From NCBI RefSeq assembly GCF_036010505.1, contig NZ_CP108569.1, positions 2,048,001-2,112,000 of the forward strand: a stretch of DNA of 64,000 nt, written 5' to 3'. Under the pieces are notes generated by a model. That model saw only the letters and a list, made by a program, of their open reading frames with translations. It was not told the DNA's origin and ran no database searches. The stretch's first letter is position 1; each line of letters starts with the position of its first letter. Positions 17,561 to 25,572 of the stretch are shown here, one piece after another. The stretch comes from Streptomyces sp. NBC_01197 (GTDB lineage Bacteria; Actinomycetota; Actinomycetes; Streptomycetales; Streptomycetaceae). The position numbers and the translations under genes were made by a program.

Positions 17561-17941
17561 ATGAGCAACCCCCAGCAGCTGCGTTACAGCAAGGAGCACG
17601 AGTGGCTGTCGGTCGCCGAGGACGGCGTCTCGACGGTCGGCATCACGGAGTTCGCGGCCAACGCGCTCGGTGACGTCGTCTACGCCCAGCTCCCTGAGGC
17701 CGGGTCCACCGTCACCGCGGGCGAGACCTGCGGCGAGCTGGAGTCGACCAAGTCGGTCAGCGATCTGTACGCCCCGGTCTCCGGTGAGATCACCGAGATC
17801 AACCAGGACGTCATCGACGACCCCTCGCTGGTGAACACCGCCCCGTACGAGGGCGGTTGGCTGTTCAAGGTGCGCGTCACCGGCGAGCCGGACGACCTGC
17901 TCTCCGCCGACGAGTACGCCGCTCTCTCCGCCGGCAACTAG
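17561..17941 (+). CDS. gcvH: glycine cleavage system H protein (lipoyl carrier)
   Basis: A 126-residue lipoyl carrier that shuttles the aminomethyl group between P, T and L proteins. The lipoyl-lysine site is in [14 protein letters not shown] near residue 63. N-terminal [10 protein letters not shown] and the [19 protein letters not shown] strand are typical. AGGAGA lies about nine bases before ATG 17561. Very tightly followed by glyA. Confidence 0.97.
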   Translation: MSNPQQLRYSKEHEWLSVAEDGVSTVGITEFAANALGDVVYAQLPEAGSTVTAGETCGELESTKSVSDLYAPVSGEITEINQDVIDDPSLVNTAPYEGGWLFKVRVTGEPDDLLSADEYAALSAGN

Positions 17942-17950
17942 GGACTATTG

Positions 17951-19213
17951 ATGTCACTTCTTGATTCCTCCCTCCATGAGCTCGACCCGGACGTCGCCGC
18001 CGCTGTCGACGCCGAGCTGGTCCGCCAGCAGTCCACCCTCGAAATGATCGCCTCGGAGAACTTCGCTCCGGTCGCGGTCATGGAGGCCCAGGGCTCGGTC
18101 CTCACCAACAAGTACGCCGAGGGCTACCCGGGCCGCCGTTACTACGGCGGCTGTGAACACGTCGACGTGATCGAGACGATCGCGATCGACCGTGTCAAGG
18201 CCCTCTTCGGTGCCGAGCACGCCAACGTCCAGCCGCACTCGGGCGCCCAGGCGAACGCTGCCGCGATGTTCGCGCTGCTCAAGCCCGGTGACACGATCAT
18301 GGGTCTGAACCTCGCCCACGGCGGGCACCTGACCCACGGTATGAAGATCAACTTCTCCGGCAAGCTCTACAACGTGGTCGCGTACCACGTCGACGAGCAG
18401 ACCGGCCAGGTCGACATGGCCGAGGTCGCGCGCCTGGCCAAGGAGTCCCAGCCGAAGCTGATCGTGGCCGGCTGGTCCGCCTACCCGCGCCAGCTGGACT
18501 TCGCCGCGTTCCGCAAGATCGCGGACGAGGTCGGCGCGTACCTGATGGTCGACATGGCGCACTTCGCGGGCCTGGTGGCCGCGGGCCTGCACCCGTCCCC
18601 CGTCCCGCACGCGCACGTCGTCACCACGACCACGCACAAGACGCTGGGCGGCCCGCGCGGTGGCGTGATCCTCTCCACCGCCGAGCTCGCCAAGAAGATC
18701 AACTCCGCGGTCTTCCCCGGTCAGCAGGGTGGTCCGCTGGAGCATGTGATCGCGGCCAAGGCGGTCTCCTTCAAGGTCGCGGCGACGGACGATTTCAAGG
18801 AGCGCCAGCAGCGCACCCTGGACGGCTCCCGCATCCTGGCCGAGCGTCTGGTGCAGGCCGATGTCACCGAGCACGGTGTCTCGGTCCTCTCCGGCGGCAC
18901 CGATGTGCACCTGGTCCTGGTGGACCTGCGCAACTCGGAGCTGGACGGCCAGCAGGCCGAGGACCGTCTCCATGAGATCGGCATCACGGTCAACCGCAAC
19001 GCCGTCCCGAACGACCCGCGCCCGCCGATGGTCACATCGGGGCTGCGGATCGGTACGCCTGCCCTGGCCACCCGCGGTTTCCAGGCCGAGGACTTCTCCG
19101 AGGTCGCGGACATCATCGCGGCCGCGCTGAAGCCTGCCTACGACCGGGAGGCGCTGGCCGCCCGGGTCACCGCGCTGGCCGAGAAGTTCCCGCTGTACCC
19201 CGGGCTGAAGTAG
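17951..19213 (+). CDS. glyA: serine hydroxymethyltransferase
   Basis: A 420-residue PLP enzyme that interconverts serine and glycine with tetrahydrofolate as one-carbon carrier. The PLP lysine is in [14 protein letters not shown] near residue 228; other family signatures are [20 protein letters not shown] and [10 protein letters not shown]. Start ATG 17951 directly follows a TTG at 17948; AGGGA lies eight bases before the ATG. It lies 9 bases after the gcvH stop, so gcvT-gcvH-glyA is one operon, with the glycine cleavage product methylene-THF usable directly by GlyA. Confidence 0.97.
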   Translation: MSLLDSSLHELDPDVAAAVDAELVRQQSTLEMIASENFAPVAVMEAQGSVLTNKYAEGYPGRRYYGGCEHVDVIETIAIDRVKALFGAEHANVQPHSGAQANAAAMFALLKPGDTIMGLNLAHGGHLTHGMKINFSGKLYNVVAYHVDEQTGQVDMAEVARLAKESQPKLIVAGWSAYPRQLDFAAFRKIADEVGAYLMVDMAHFAGLVAAGLHPSPVPHAHVVTTTTHKTLGGPRGGVILSTAELAKKINSAVFPGQQGGPLEHVIAAKAVSFKVAATDDFKERQQRTLDGSRILAERLVQADVTEHGVSVLSGGTDVHLVLVDLRNSELDGQQAEDRLHEIGITVNRNAVPNDPRPPMVTSGLRIGTPALATRGFQAEDFSEVADIIAAALKPAYDREALAARVTALAEKFPLYPGLK

Positions 19214-19252
19214 GACCGGTCGGTCCGGATCAGTACGGTTTTGTACGAACCA

Positions 19253-19293
19253 CGGGGCACCCCGCACACTGGACAAGTGAGCAGGGTGCCCCG
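19253..19293 (+). terminator. hairpin downstream of glyA
   Basis: Perfect 10-bp stem CGGGGCACCC (19253-19262) and GGGTGCCCCG (19284-19293) with a 21-base loop, 40 bp after the glyA stop and 93 bp before sdaA. A smaller GGACC/GGTCC hairpin sits right after the stop at 19213-19226. It may terminate or attenuate gcvTH-glyA transcription before sdaA; the long loop makes this less certain. Confidence 0.5.
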
Positions 19294-19385
19294 CACCACG
19301 TAGGCACCCCGCTCACCGCTGTACCGCGCTTCCTCTGCACCACCCCGGCAGACAACGGCGTCTACCCACACCAAGGAGTTCCCCC

Positions 19386-20753
19386 GTGGCCATATCGGTC
19401 TTCGACCTCTTCTCGGTCGGCATCGGCCCCTCCAGCTCCCACACGGTGGGCCCCATGCGGGCCGCCCGGATGTTCGCCGCCCGCCTGAAGAACGAGGGCC
19501 TGCTGGCCCACACCGGATCGGTCCGCGCCGAGCTCTTCGGCTCGCTGGGCGCGACGGGTCACGGACACGGCACCCCGAAGGCGGTGCTCCTCGGACTGGA
19601 GGGCGAGTCCCCCCGTACGGTCGACGTCGAGCACGCCGACGAGCGCATCGAGCAGATCCGCACCAGTGGCCGCCTCAGCGTCCTCGGTGCGCACGAGATC
19701 GCCTTCGACTACGACACGGACCTGGTCCTGCACCGTCGCAAGGCACTGCCGTACCACGCGAACGGGATGACGGTCTCCGCCTACGACACCGAGGGCGCCC
19801 CACTCCTCGAGAAGACGTACTACTCGGTGGGTGGCGGCTTCGTGGTGGACGAGGACGCAGTGGGCGAGGACCGCATCGTCCTCGACGACACCGTCCTGAA
19901 GCACCCCTTCCGCACGGGCGACGAATTGCTGCGGCTGACCCGGGAGACGGGTCTCTCCATCTCGGCGCTGATGCTGGAGAACGAGAAGGCGTGGCGCACC
20001 GAGGCGGAGATCCGCTCGGGGCTGCTGGACATCTGGGGCGTCATGCAGTCCTGCGTCGCCCGCGGCATGTCCCGCGAGGGCATCCTCCCCGGCGGCCTCA
20101 AGGTCCGCCGCCGCGCGGCCAACTCGGCCCGCCAGCTGCGCGCCGAGGGTGACCCCCTCGCCCGCGCCATGGAGTGGATCACGCTCTACGCGATGGCCGT
20201 GAACGAGGAGAACGCGGCCGGCGGCCGAGTCGTCACCGCCCCCACGAACGGCGCGGCCGGCATCATCCCCGCCGTCCTGCACTACTACATCAACTTCGTC
20301 CCGGGGGCTGACGAGGAAGGCATCGTCCGTTTCCTGCTCTCCGCGGGCGCCATCGGCATGCTCTTCAAGGAGAACGCCTCGATCTCCGGCGCCGAGGTCG
20401 GCTGCCAGGGCGAGGTCGGCTCCGCCTGCTCCATGGCGGCGGGCGCCCTGGCCGAGGTCCTGGGCGGCTCCCCCGAGCAGGTGGAGAACGCAGCGGAGAT
20501 CGGCATGGAGCACAACCTGGGCCTGACCTGCGACCCGGTCGGCGGCCTGGTCCAGATCCCCTGCATCGAGCGGAACGGCATGGCAGCGGTCAAGGCGGTC
20601 ACGGCGGCCAAGATGGCGATGCGCGGCGACGGCAGCCACAAGGTGTCCCTGGACAAGGTCATCAAGACGATGAAGGAGACCGGCGCCGACATGTCGGTCA
20701 AGTACAAGGAGACGGCGCGGGGCGGGCTCGCGGTGAACATCATCGAGTGCTAG
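19386..20753 (+). CDS. sdaA: L-serine ammonia-lyase (L-serine deaminase, Fe-S type)
   Basis: A 455-residue one-chain L-serine dehydratase that converts serine to pyruvate and ammonia with a labile 4Fe-4S cluster. It has the beta domain at the N-terminus ([25 protein letters not shown]) and the alpha domain after about residue 180. Cluster cysteines are in [12 protein letters not shown] and [14 protein letters not shown]. Start GTG 19386 with AAGGAG upstream. It follows gcvT-gcvH-glyA, forming a glycine-to-serine-to-pyruvate path. Its last 65 bp are repeated at 23830-23894 on the far side of an inserted segment; the copy here is intact. Confidence 0.96.
   Translation: MAISVFDLFSVGIGPSSSHTVGPMRAARMFAARLKNEGLLAHTGSVRAELFGSLGATGHGHGTPKAVLLGLEGESPRTVDVEHADERIEQIRTSGRLSVLGAHEIAFDYDTDLVLHRRKALPYHANGMTVSAYDTEGAPLLEKTYYSVGGGFVVDEDAVGEDRIVLDDTVLKHPFRTGDELLRLTRETGLSISALMLENEKAWRTEAEIRSGLLDIWGVMQSCVARGMSREGILPGGLKVRRRAANSARQLRAEGDPLARAMEWITLYAMAVNEENAAGGRVVTAPTNGAAGIIPAVLHYYINFVPGADEEGIVRFLLSAGAIGMLFKENASISGAEVGCQGEVGSACSMAAGALAEVLGGSPEQVENAAEIGMEHNLGLTCDPVGGLVQIPCIERNGMAAVKAVTAAKMAMRGDGSHKVSLDKVIKTMKETGADMSVKYKETARGGLAVNIIEC
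20685..20751 (+). repeat. left copy of the sdaA 3'-end direct repeat (attL-like)
   Basis: The last 67 bp of sdaA before its stop codon. About 60 positions match the sequence at 23830-23894, including the perfect runs GGTCAAGTACAAGGAGACGG and, at the end, 25 bases through GAGTGCT. It marks the left edge of the insertion. Confidence 0.9.
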
Positions 20754-20975
20754 ACAGATGGGTCCTGACCAGCGCATTCATATCTTTCGGTGCTGTCAGT
20801 GCCTTCCCTGCTCACACAATGGAAAGTCCCTGAGATCTCCCTCGGACAGACGCGAAGGCCCTGAGAAGTCCCTGACGGGTTCCCCGCTGATGGGCGTCCG
20901 AGCTAGGAGTTCGCGGCGTCCGCGCGGTGATGGATGACTCGGACACGGCAGATCGAACCCATCACCCCCATCCAA

Positions 20976-20992
20976 TAACAAGAGTCTTGTTA
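20976..20992. promoter_or_regulatory. palindromic operator of the toxin-antitoxin operon
   Basis: TAACAAGAGTCTTGTTA: two perfect 8-bp arms around a single central G, ending 11 bp before the antitoxin start at 21004. It is AT-rich against a GC-rich background and overlaps where the -10 region would be. Ribbon-helix-helix antitoxins commonly repress their own operon through such palindromes. Confidence 0.75.
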
Positions 20993-21003
20993 AACTCTGC
21001 TCC

Positions 21004-21276
21004 ATGGCTATCTCCCCGGCGCCCGGTGAAGGACCCGTCCGGCCTGTATCGGTCTCACTCCACGAAGGCACCATCGCCGCCCTCAAAGCACGTACGGGCA
21101 AAAGAGGCATGTCCGCCTACGTCGAGTCGCTAGTCCAGCGCCAACTGGAACGGGACCGGCTGCGCGAACTCATCGAGGATGCGGAAGCCGAGCATGGTCG
21201 AGTCGACCAGTCGGCCGTCGATGCCAAACGTGCGATCCTCCGCGACGAGACGGCCGGCTCGGCGGACGCCGCGTGA
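21004..21276 (+). CDS. ribbon-helix-helix type antitoxin
   Basis: A 90-residue protein. Residues about 14-48 read as a ribbon-helix-helix unit: strand PVSVSLHEGTIAAL, then helices KARTGKRGMSAYVESLVQRQLERDRL in outline. The acidic C-terminal half (ELIEDAEAEHGRVD...) would wrap and neutralise the toxin. The stop overlaps the toxin start (GTGA at 21273-21276), the usual TA coupling. ATG start at 21004, 11 bp after the palindrome. Expected to repress its own operon with the toxin as co-repressor. Confidence 0.8.
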   Translation: MAISPAPGEGPVRPVSVSLHEGTIAALKARTGKRGMSAYVESLVQRQLERDRLRELIEDAEAEHGRVDQSAVDAKRAILRDETAGSADAA

Positions 21277-21665
21277 GCGGCACGCTCGTCCTGGACTGCG
21301 AAGGTCTGTCCAAACTGGTACGACGCACACCTGAGATCACCGAGTGGCTGACGGCAGCCGAAGCCGAAGACATCCGCGTCGTCACCAGCTCCGTCACCCT
21401 CGTCGAAGCACGCGACCCCAAAATCAACCAGGCCCGCTTCGACTACGCCGTCTCCCGAGTGAACATCATCCCGCCCAACGAAGCCATCGCCCGCCATGCA
21501 AGCAAGCTCCTGGCCACGGCCGGACTACACGGCCACAAGTACGCCCTCGACGCCATCGTGGCCGCCACCGCGCTCACCTCACCAGCCCCAGCGACCGTCC
21601 TGACATCGGATCCCGAAGACCTCCTGCTGCTCTGCGGCCCCCGCGTCCGCATCATCAAGGTCTGA
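21273..21665 (+). CDS. PIN-domain toxin (VapC-like ribonuclease)
   Basis: A 130-residue PIN-domain nuclease. Acidic residues are in place: Asp in LVLDCEGLSKL near residue 8, Glu in SSVTLVEARD near 45, Asp in HKYALDAIVAATAL near 93 and Asp in VLTSDPEDL near 112. PIN toxins of this class cleave tRNA or other RNA and are kept inactive by the cognate antitoxin. Start GTG 21273, coupled by a 4-bp overlap to the antitoxin. In an island this pair would help retain the element. The target RNA cannot be read from the sequence. Confidence 0.85.
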   Translation: MSGTLVLDCEGLSKLVRRTPEITEWLTAAEAEDIRVVTSSVTLVEARDPKINQARFDYAVSRVNIIPPNEAIARHASKLLATAGLHGHKYALDAIVAATALTSPAPATVLTSDPEDLLLLCGPRVRIIKV

Positions 21666-21669
21666 CCGT

Positions 21670-21852
21670 GAGGCCGCGGCCTCGACCCACCCCTTGCGCG
21701 GATCAGAGCGCCGCGTCGAAGGCCAGTGCCCAGCCGGTACGCAGCTCCTCATCAACATGTTCGTCAGCAATGGCCTTGCTGCCGCAAGCTTGCTGGTGAA
21801 CATCGTGGTCGCCTGGCGAGCAGCCCACCCCGTCACGCAAGATCGAGGCTAG
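21670..21852 (+). pseudogene. possible remnant of an interrupted reading frame
   Basis: Downstream of the toxin, a plus-strand frame stays open to a TAG at 21850-21852 and encodes a hydrophobic stretch (LLINMFVSNGLAAASLLVN) followed by VAWRAAHPVTQDRG. The same VTQDRG codons recur at 23729-23746, there continuing as VTQDRGQKSLENP before a stop. Joining the two copies would give one continuous C-terminus, so this could be the split end of a gene disrupted by the SDR/LysR segment. No start or homology is evident. Confidence 0.3.
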
Positions 21853-21853
21853 A
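21830..21853 (+). repeat. left 24-bp direct repeat bounding the SDR/LysR segment
   Basis: CCGTCACGCAAGATCGAGGC followed by TAGA. The same 20 bases followed by CAGA occur at 23727-23750, 1,897 bp away, giving 23 of 24 matches. The repeat overlaps the end of the SDR gene. Confidence 0.9.
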
Positions 21854-22595
21854 GTTGCGAAGCCCCTCCGTCGACAGGGAACTCCGTTCCCGTCGAGAAG
21901 GTCGCACCGAACGCCAAGTACGCCACCGCGGCAGCCACTTCCTCGGACGACCCCAGCCGCTGCATCGGAATGGTGCTCCGGTAGGTGTCCTTCGTCGCCT
22001 CGACGACATCGGCGGGCAGCGAGGAGCGGTCCAGGATGCCCGAGTCGATCGGGCCGGGGCTCACGGCATTGACGCGCACCTTGCGCGGCAGCAGCTCGCG
22101 GGCCAGGGTGCGCGTCATCGACCGCAGGGCTGCCTTGCTCGCCGAGTAGACACTGAGCGCGTCGAGGCCCAGGACGTTCACCACCGACGTGGTGAGCACC
22201 ACGCCGCTTCCCTCGCGCAACAGCGGCGCCAACGCCTGCACCGTGAAGTACGGGCCCTTGGCGTTGACGCCGAACAGCTCGTCGTACATCTCCTCCGTCG
22301 TCGAGTCGAACGGCGCGGACGCAGTGACGCCGGCGTTGACGAACAGCGCGTCCACTGCGCCGAACCGCTCCTGCACCGTGTCGGCCAGCGCCTTGATGTC
22401 CTTCAGGGACGCGGCGTCGCTTCGGACGGCGATCGCCTTGTTCCCCAACTGTTCCAACGCGGTGTCCAGGGAGGAACGGGTACGGCCTGTGATCAGTACG
22501 TGCGCCCCACCGTCCGCGAACAACTGGGCCGTAGACAGGCCGATACCGTTGCTTCCGCCCGTGATCACGATCTTCTTGCCGTCATAAGTGGTCAT
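21849..22595 (-). CDS. SDR-family NAD(P)-dependent oxidoreductase
   Basis: A 248-residue classical short-chain dehydrogenase. Cofactor motif TGGSNGIG near residue 12; NAG motif FVNAG near 86; catalytic Ser in TTSVVN near 139, and the Tyr-Lys pair in YSASK near 152-156; C-terminal TEFPVDGG is typical. An Arg in ITGRTR after the second strand suggests NADP(H) preference. ATG start 22595; GAGGG lies unusually close upstream. Divergent from the LysR-family gene 99 bp away, which probably controls it. Substrate unknown. The pair is bounded by 24-bp direct repeats within the island. Confidence 0.88.
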   Translation of the reverse strand: MTTYDGKKIVITGGSNGIGLSTAQLFADGGAHVLITGRTRSSLDTALEQLGNKAIAVRSDAASLKDIKALADTVQERFGAVDALFVNAGVTASAPFDSTTEEMYDELFGVNAKGPYFTVQALAPLLREGSGVVLTTSVVNVLGLDALSVYSASKAALRSMTRTLARELLPRKVRVNAVSPGPIDSGILDRSSLPADVVEATKDTYRSTIPMQRLGSSEEVAAAVAYLAFGATFSTGTEFPVDGGASQL

Positions 22596-22694
22596 GCCCT
22601 CAAGCCAAATACCCACCCGCGCACCATGTCCAAGACCTGTTCCGTATGCCGCCATGCCCCAGGCGTATGACGGCGCACGGCGTACCCTGAGCGA

Positions 22695-23597
22695 ATGGAC
22701 ATCGATCTGCGGCTCGTGCGCTATTTCACGGTCGTGGCGGAGTACGGCAACTTCGGTCGGGCCGCCACCAAGCTGCACCTGGCGCAGCCGTCGCTGAGCC
22801 GCCAGATCCAGCGACTGGAAGCCCAGCTCGGTGTCCGGCTTTTCGACCGCTCGCCGCAGGGCAGCAGCCTCACCGACGCCGGTCAGGCCTTTCTTCCCAG
22901 AGCCCGGATACTGCTCCACGAGGCCGAGCAAGCCGCTTACACGGCCAGAGCCGCCGTCCAGCCCCCTACCATCACTGTCGGCTGCGCCGAAGGACTGGTC
23001 ATCACCTCCTGCGTGCAGGAACTGCGCCGCCGGCACCCCGAAAGCCAGGTCCGCACCCGGCACTTGGACTGGCGGGACACGCACGCCCTCGCCGAGGGTC
23101 GGGTCGACGCCGTCATCGCATACAAACCCCTGCCCTTGCCCACGGACGGCCTCCGGGTGACCAAGCTCCATGTGGAGCCGCGGGTGCTCGTCACGTCGGC
23201 GAGCCATGATCTGGCGAACGAGAAACCCGTCAGCCTGCGGGCTCTGTCGGACCAGGAACTGGTGACCTGCGTCAGCACTCCGGTCGTCTGGAGCACGCCC
23301 AAGCCGGTCGGCGACCGACCTGCACCACCCCCGCCCGCAATCGACGACAGCTATGAGGACAAGCTGGAACTCATCGCCACCGGCCACTGTGTCGCGATCT
23401 TCCCTGCCAGCGATCGACGCGCCGCTATGCGTGAGGACATCGCCCTGGTGCCTGTCATCGACATCGATCCCTGCGAAGTCGTGCTCGTCACGCGCGCTGA
23501 CGACCCCAACCCGCTGCTCGGATCACTCGAAGACGTCGCACGCACAGTGCTCGGCACAGCCTCCCGCTGGGAGAACAACGAACTGCCGGTCCACTGA
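22695..23597 (+). CDS. LysR-family transcriptional regulator
   Basis: A 300-residue LysR regulator. The N-terminal winged helix-turn-helix (residues 1-60, FTVVAEYGNFGRAATKLHLAQPSLSRQIQRLE in outline) is followed by a linker helix and a periplasmic-binding-like effector domain from about 90 to 290. It starts at ATG 22695 and is divergent from the SDR gene, the standard layout for LysR control of a neighbouring operon. CGTATG words repeat in the 99-bp shared region (near 22645 and 22667), possible parts of its binding site. The effector is unknown, perhaps the SDR substrate. Confidence 0.9.
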   Translation: MDIDLRLVRYFTVVAEYGNFGRAATKLHLAQPSLSRQIQRLEAQLGVRLFDRSPQGSSLTDAGQAFLPRARILLHEAEQAAYTARAAVQPPTITVGCAEGLVITSCVQELRRRHPESQVRTRHLDWRDTHALAEGRVDAVIAYKPLPLPTDGLRVTKLHVEPRVLVTSASHDLANEKPVSLRALSDQELVTCVSTPVVWSTPKPVGDRPAPPPPAIDDSYEDKLELIATGHCVAIFPASDRRAAMREDIALVPVIDIDPCEVVLVTRADDPNPLLGSLEDVARTVLGTASRWENNELPVH

Positions 23598-23726
23598 CCC
23601 CCTGCCTCTGCGAGGTGTCATAGGGCTGTCGCCGCGCTGCCCTCGTCGGCCTGCACCAGCTGGACGATCAACGGCCCCCCGTTCCCGCCAGCGGAGCCAG
23701 CAGCAGCATCGCGCGCCGTCGGCGGA

Positions 23727-23750
23727 CCGTCACGCAAGATCGAGGCCAGA
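23727..23750 (+). repeat. right 24-bp direct repeat bounding the SDR/LysR segment
   Basis: Second copy of the repeat at 21830-21853 (23 of 24 bases). It is immediately followed by AAGTCCCTGGAAAATCCCTG, the right-hand TCCCTG motif. The 129 bp between the LysR stop and this repeat contains no gene. Confidence 0.9.
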
Positions 23751-23829
23751 AGTCCCTGGAAAATCCCTGAAGCGACGCAAAGCGTGCTTGTCGCCCCAGA
23801 ACCGCAGGTCAGAACGGCACCCGGATGCA

Positions 23830-23894
23830 GCCGACATATGGGTCAAGTACAAGGAGACGGCCGGGCGGCCTCGCGGTGAACATCATCGAGTGCT
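23830..23894 (+). repeat. right copy of the sdaA 3' end (attR-like)
   Basis: A 65-bp near-copy of sdaA codons just before its stop, with two single-base deletions and a few substitutions. The sdaA stop TAG is TGG here. It is not translated as SdaA. It overlaps the last four codons of the convergent gtrA-type gene, so the original junction was sdaA facing this gene. Confidence 0.9.
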
Positions 23895-24371
23895 GGGGGA
23901 CTCGTTCGAGGAGGCGGGGATCACCCGGAACACCCAGGTTCGGTACGACCAGAATCTGAAGAGGGTGGCGATTCCGATGCCGACGAACTTGAATACGTTG
24001 CTCTGCAGCGGGCTGTCCCAGCCGAAGCCGTAGGTCGCCAGATAGAGAACACCGTTCTCGATCACCAGGCCGATGGCGCTGAACAGCAGAAACAGTCCCA
24101 TCTCACGGGTGCAGCCGCTTTTGTCCCGGTCCCGGTAGGCGAAATATCTGAGCCCGGTGTAATTGAAGATGATCGAAACGACGGTGGCGATCACACTCGC
24201 GCTCACCACCGGTATCGAGGTCGTGTGGCGCACGAGATTGAACACCAGAAGATTGACCGCCACGCCGGACACGCCGACCGCTGCGAATTTCACGACCTCC
24301 CGCGTCTTCGGAGGCGGCGCTTTCGGAGACGGCGCCGCTGCTCGTACCGCTTGCTCACCTCTTACGGACAT
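23883..24371 (-). CDS. GtrA-like membrane protein
   Basis: A 162-residue protein with four predicted helices (about 33-55, 62-82, 100-120, 130-150) and the GtrA pattern KFAAVGVSGVAVNLLVFNLV at its first helix and FRFWSYRTWVF at the last. GtrA-family proteins are thought to flip polyprenyl-linked sugars across the membrane. Start ATG 24371 has AAGGAA eight bases upstream; the longer frame to 24683 is Pro/Ser-rich shadow. The last four residues lie in the duplicated sdaA 3' end, so its C-terminus may have been altered by the insertion. Confidence 0.82.
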   Translation of the reverse strand: MSVRGEQAVRAAAPSPKAPPPKTREVVKFAAVGVSGVAVNLLVFNLVRHTTSIPVVSASVIATVVSIIFNYTGLRYFAYRDRDKSGCTREMGLFLLFSAIGLVIENGVLYLATYGFGWDSPLQSNVFKFVGIGIATLFRFWSYRTWVFRVIPASSNESPSTR

Positions 24372-24791
24372 CGGCACAGTTCCTTCGGGGAGGGCCGGCG
24401 GGAGTCGATCGTCCTTCCACCCCAACGGCCACCGGCTTCCCACACCGGAGGCGTGGGGGCACGAGGGCGTGGAGCGTGGGTTCGATGGAGCAACCGGGCA
24501 CTCAGGCGCGCGGGCACCTGGCTGAGACGCGTGGCTGCTCGGAACCACTTGGCTGAGACGCGTGGCTGCTCGGAACCACTTGGTCGGGCGGGCCCGTACG
24601 GGGAGCCGTACGGAAGCGCCGTTGAAGGCCGACGGCGGCTTCGGTGTGGCGGAGGCTCCCCCGTGGGGGCTGCGCGACACCATCCCCTCCAGACTCCCAC
24701 CGGAGGTCGGCCTGTCAAGACGATCAAGAAGTGGGCGGATCAGGGCGGCCGCCGGGCCCCTGAAAAGCCTCGGGGCCCGTGCTTCCCGCCC
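24372..24791. other. 420-bp intergenic region with a tandem duplication
   Basis: No gene is supported; frames here are Pro/Arg-rich and lack ribosome sites. It contains the perfect 31-bp tandem duplication at 24520-24581 and the promoter of the gtrA-type gene. Otherwise I see only GC-rich sequence. Confidence 0.6.
24520..24581. repeat. perfect 31-bp tandem duplication
   Basis: Bases 24520-24550 and 24551-24581 are identical (unit begins GGCTGAGACGCGTGGCTGCT). Two copies only and no decay, so it is a recent duplication. Confidence 0.95.
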
Positions 24792-25421
24792 TCACTCCTG
24801 GTCGTCAGGCAAGAAGGATCCGTACTCGGGCATTCCCGCCCGTTCGTAGACGCAGTACTGCACTCCCACGCTGGTAACGCGGGATTCCGTGAGCGTCCAG
24901 GCGGCAGGGGCGGCGCCCTCGGCGAAGAGCCGCTTGCCGGTGCCGATGATCACGGGATTGACGAGCAGCCGGTACTCGTCGACGAGGTCATGGCGCTGCA
25001 GGGTGCGGATGAGGTCGCTGCTGCCCTGCGTCATGATCACACCGTCGAGCCGCTCCTTGAGCTCTGCGACGGACTCCGCCGCCTCGCCCTCCAGGAGATG
25101 GGAGTTGTGCCAGTCCAGGCTGGAACGGGTGCGCGAGGCTACGTACTTGGGCATGGCGTTGAGTCTCACGGCGATCGGGTTGTTCTCGTCGGTGATACGA
25201 GGCCAGTAGGCGGCGAAAATGTCGTAGGTCTTCCGGCCGAGCAGGAGGTGGTCGGCGGTCCGCTCGAAAACACCCTTCATGAGGCCCATGAAGTCGTTGT
25301 CGACGTACGGAACCTGCCAGCCGCCGTGCTCGAAGCCGTCGTCGACGTCCTCGCCCGGGCCGCCCGGGGCCTGCATGACGCCGTCCAGAGTGACGAACGC
25401 GGTGACGATCAGCTTGCTCAT
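24792..25421 (-). CDS. dihydrofolate reductase family protein (RibD C-terminal type)
   Basis: A 209-residue protein with the DHFR-like fold of the RibD C-terminal family. It begins SKLIVTAFVTLDGVMQAPGG, has the nucleotide-binding motif LLLGRKTYDIFAAYWP near residue 64, and the later strand YRLLVNPVIIGTGKRLF. Family members are usually NADPH-dependent reductases of unknown substrate in actinobacteria, not folate enzymes. Start ATG 25421 is preferred (AAGGGC upstream) over 25436. Stands alone, divergent from the alpha/beta hydrolase gene. Confidence 0.88.
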   Translation of the reverse strand: MSKLIVTAFVTLDGVMQAPGGPGEDVDDGFEHGGWQVPYVDNDFMGLMKGVFERTADHLLLGRKTYDIFAAYWPRITDENNPIAVRLNAMPKYVASRTRSSLDWHNSHLLEGEAAESVAELKERLDGVIMTQGSSDLIRTLQRHDLVDEYRLLVNPVIIGTGKRLFAEGAAPAAWTLTESRVTSVGVQYCVYERAGMPEYGSFLPDDQE

Positions 25422-25572
25422 GGTGCTGCCCTTCACGTGTGCGTGTGACCGGATGCGAAAACCGGCTGCACCAGGGTTGACTCCCGGGCCGGCGAGAACT
25501 CATCGCCCGCTGTACGACCAGTCGTGACACCATGCCGGTCCGCGCAGGTCCCCGGTGGAGGAGGAGCCAGCC

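Larger units (their letters stand above)
20752..23829. mobile_element. 3.1-kb inserted island at the 3' end of sdaA
   Basis: The segment lies between two direct copies of the sdaA 3' end, the classic result of integration into a gene's end with the target restored. It holds an antitoxin-toxin pair and a divergent oxidoreductase/LysR pair. Just inside each edge is a related motif rich in TCCCTG words (20824-20859 and 23750-23785), which may be recombinase arm sites. Part of the segment, notably the TA genes, is less GC-rich in style than the surrounding glycine genes. No integrase, excisionase or transposase gene is visible, so it is either a remnant or mobilised in trans. Confidence 0.8.

Noticed and set aside
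20685..23894. tRNA-based attachment site for the island
   Set aside because: The duplicated 65 bp is sdaA coding sequence; no cloverleaf or CCA-adjacent tRNA end was seen at either junction.
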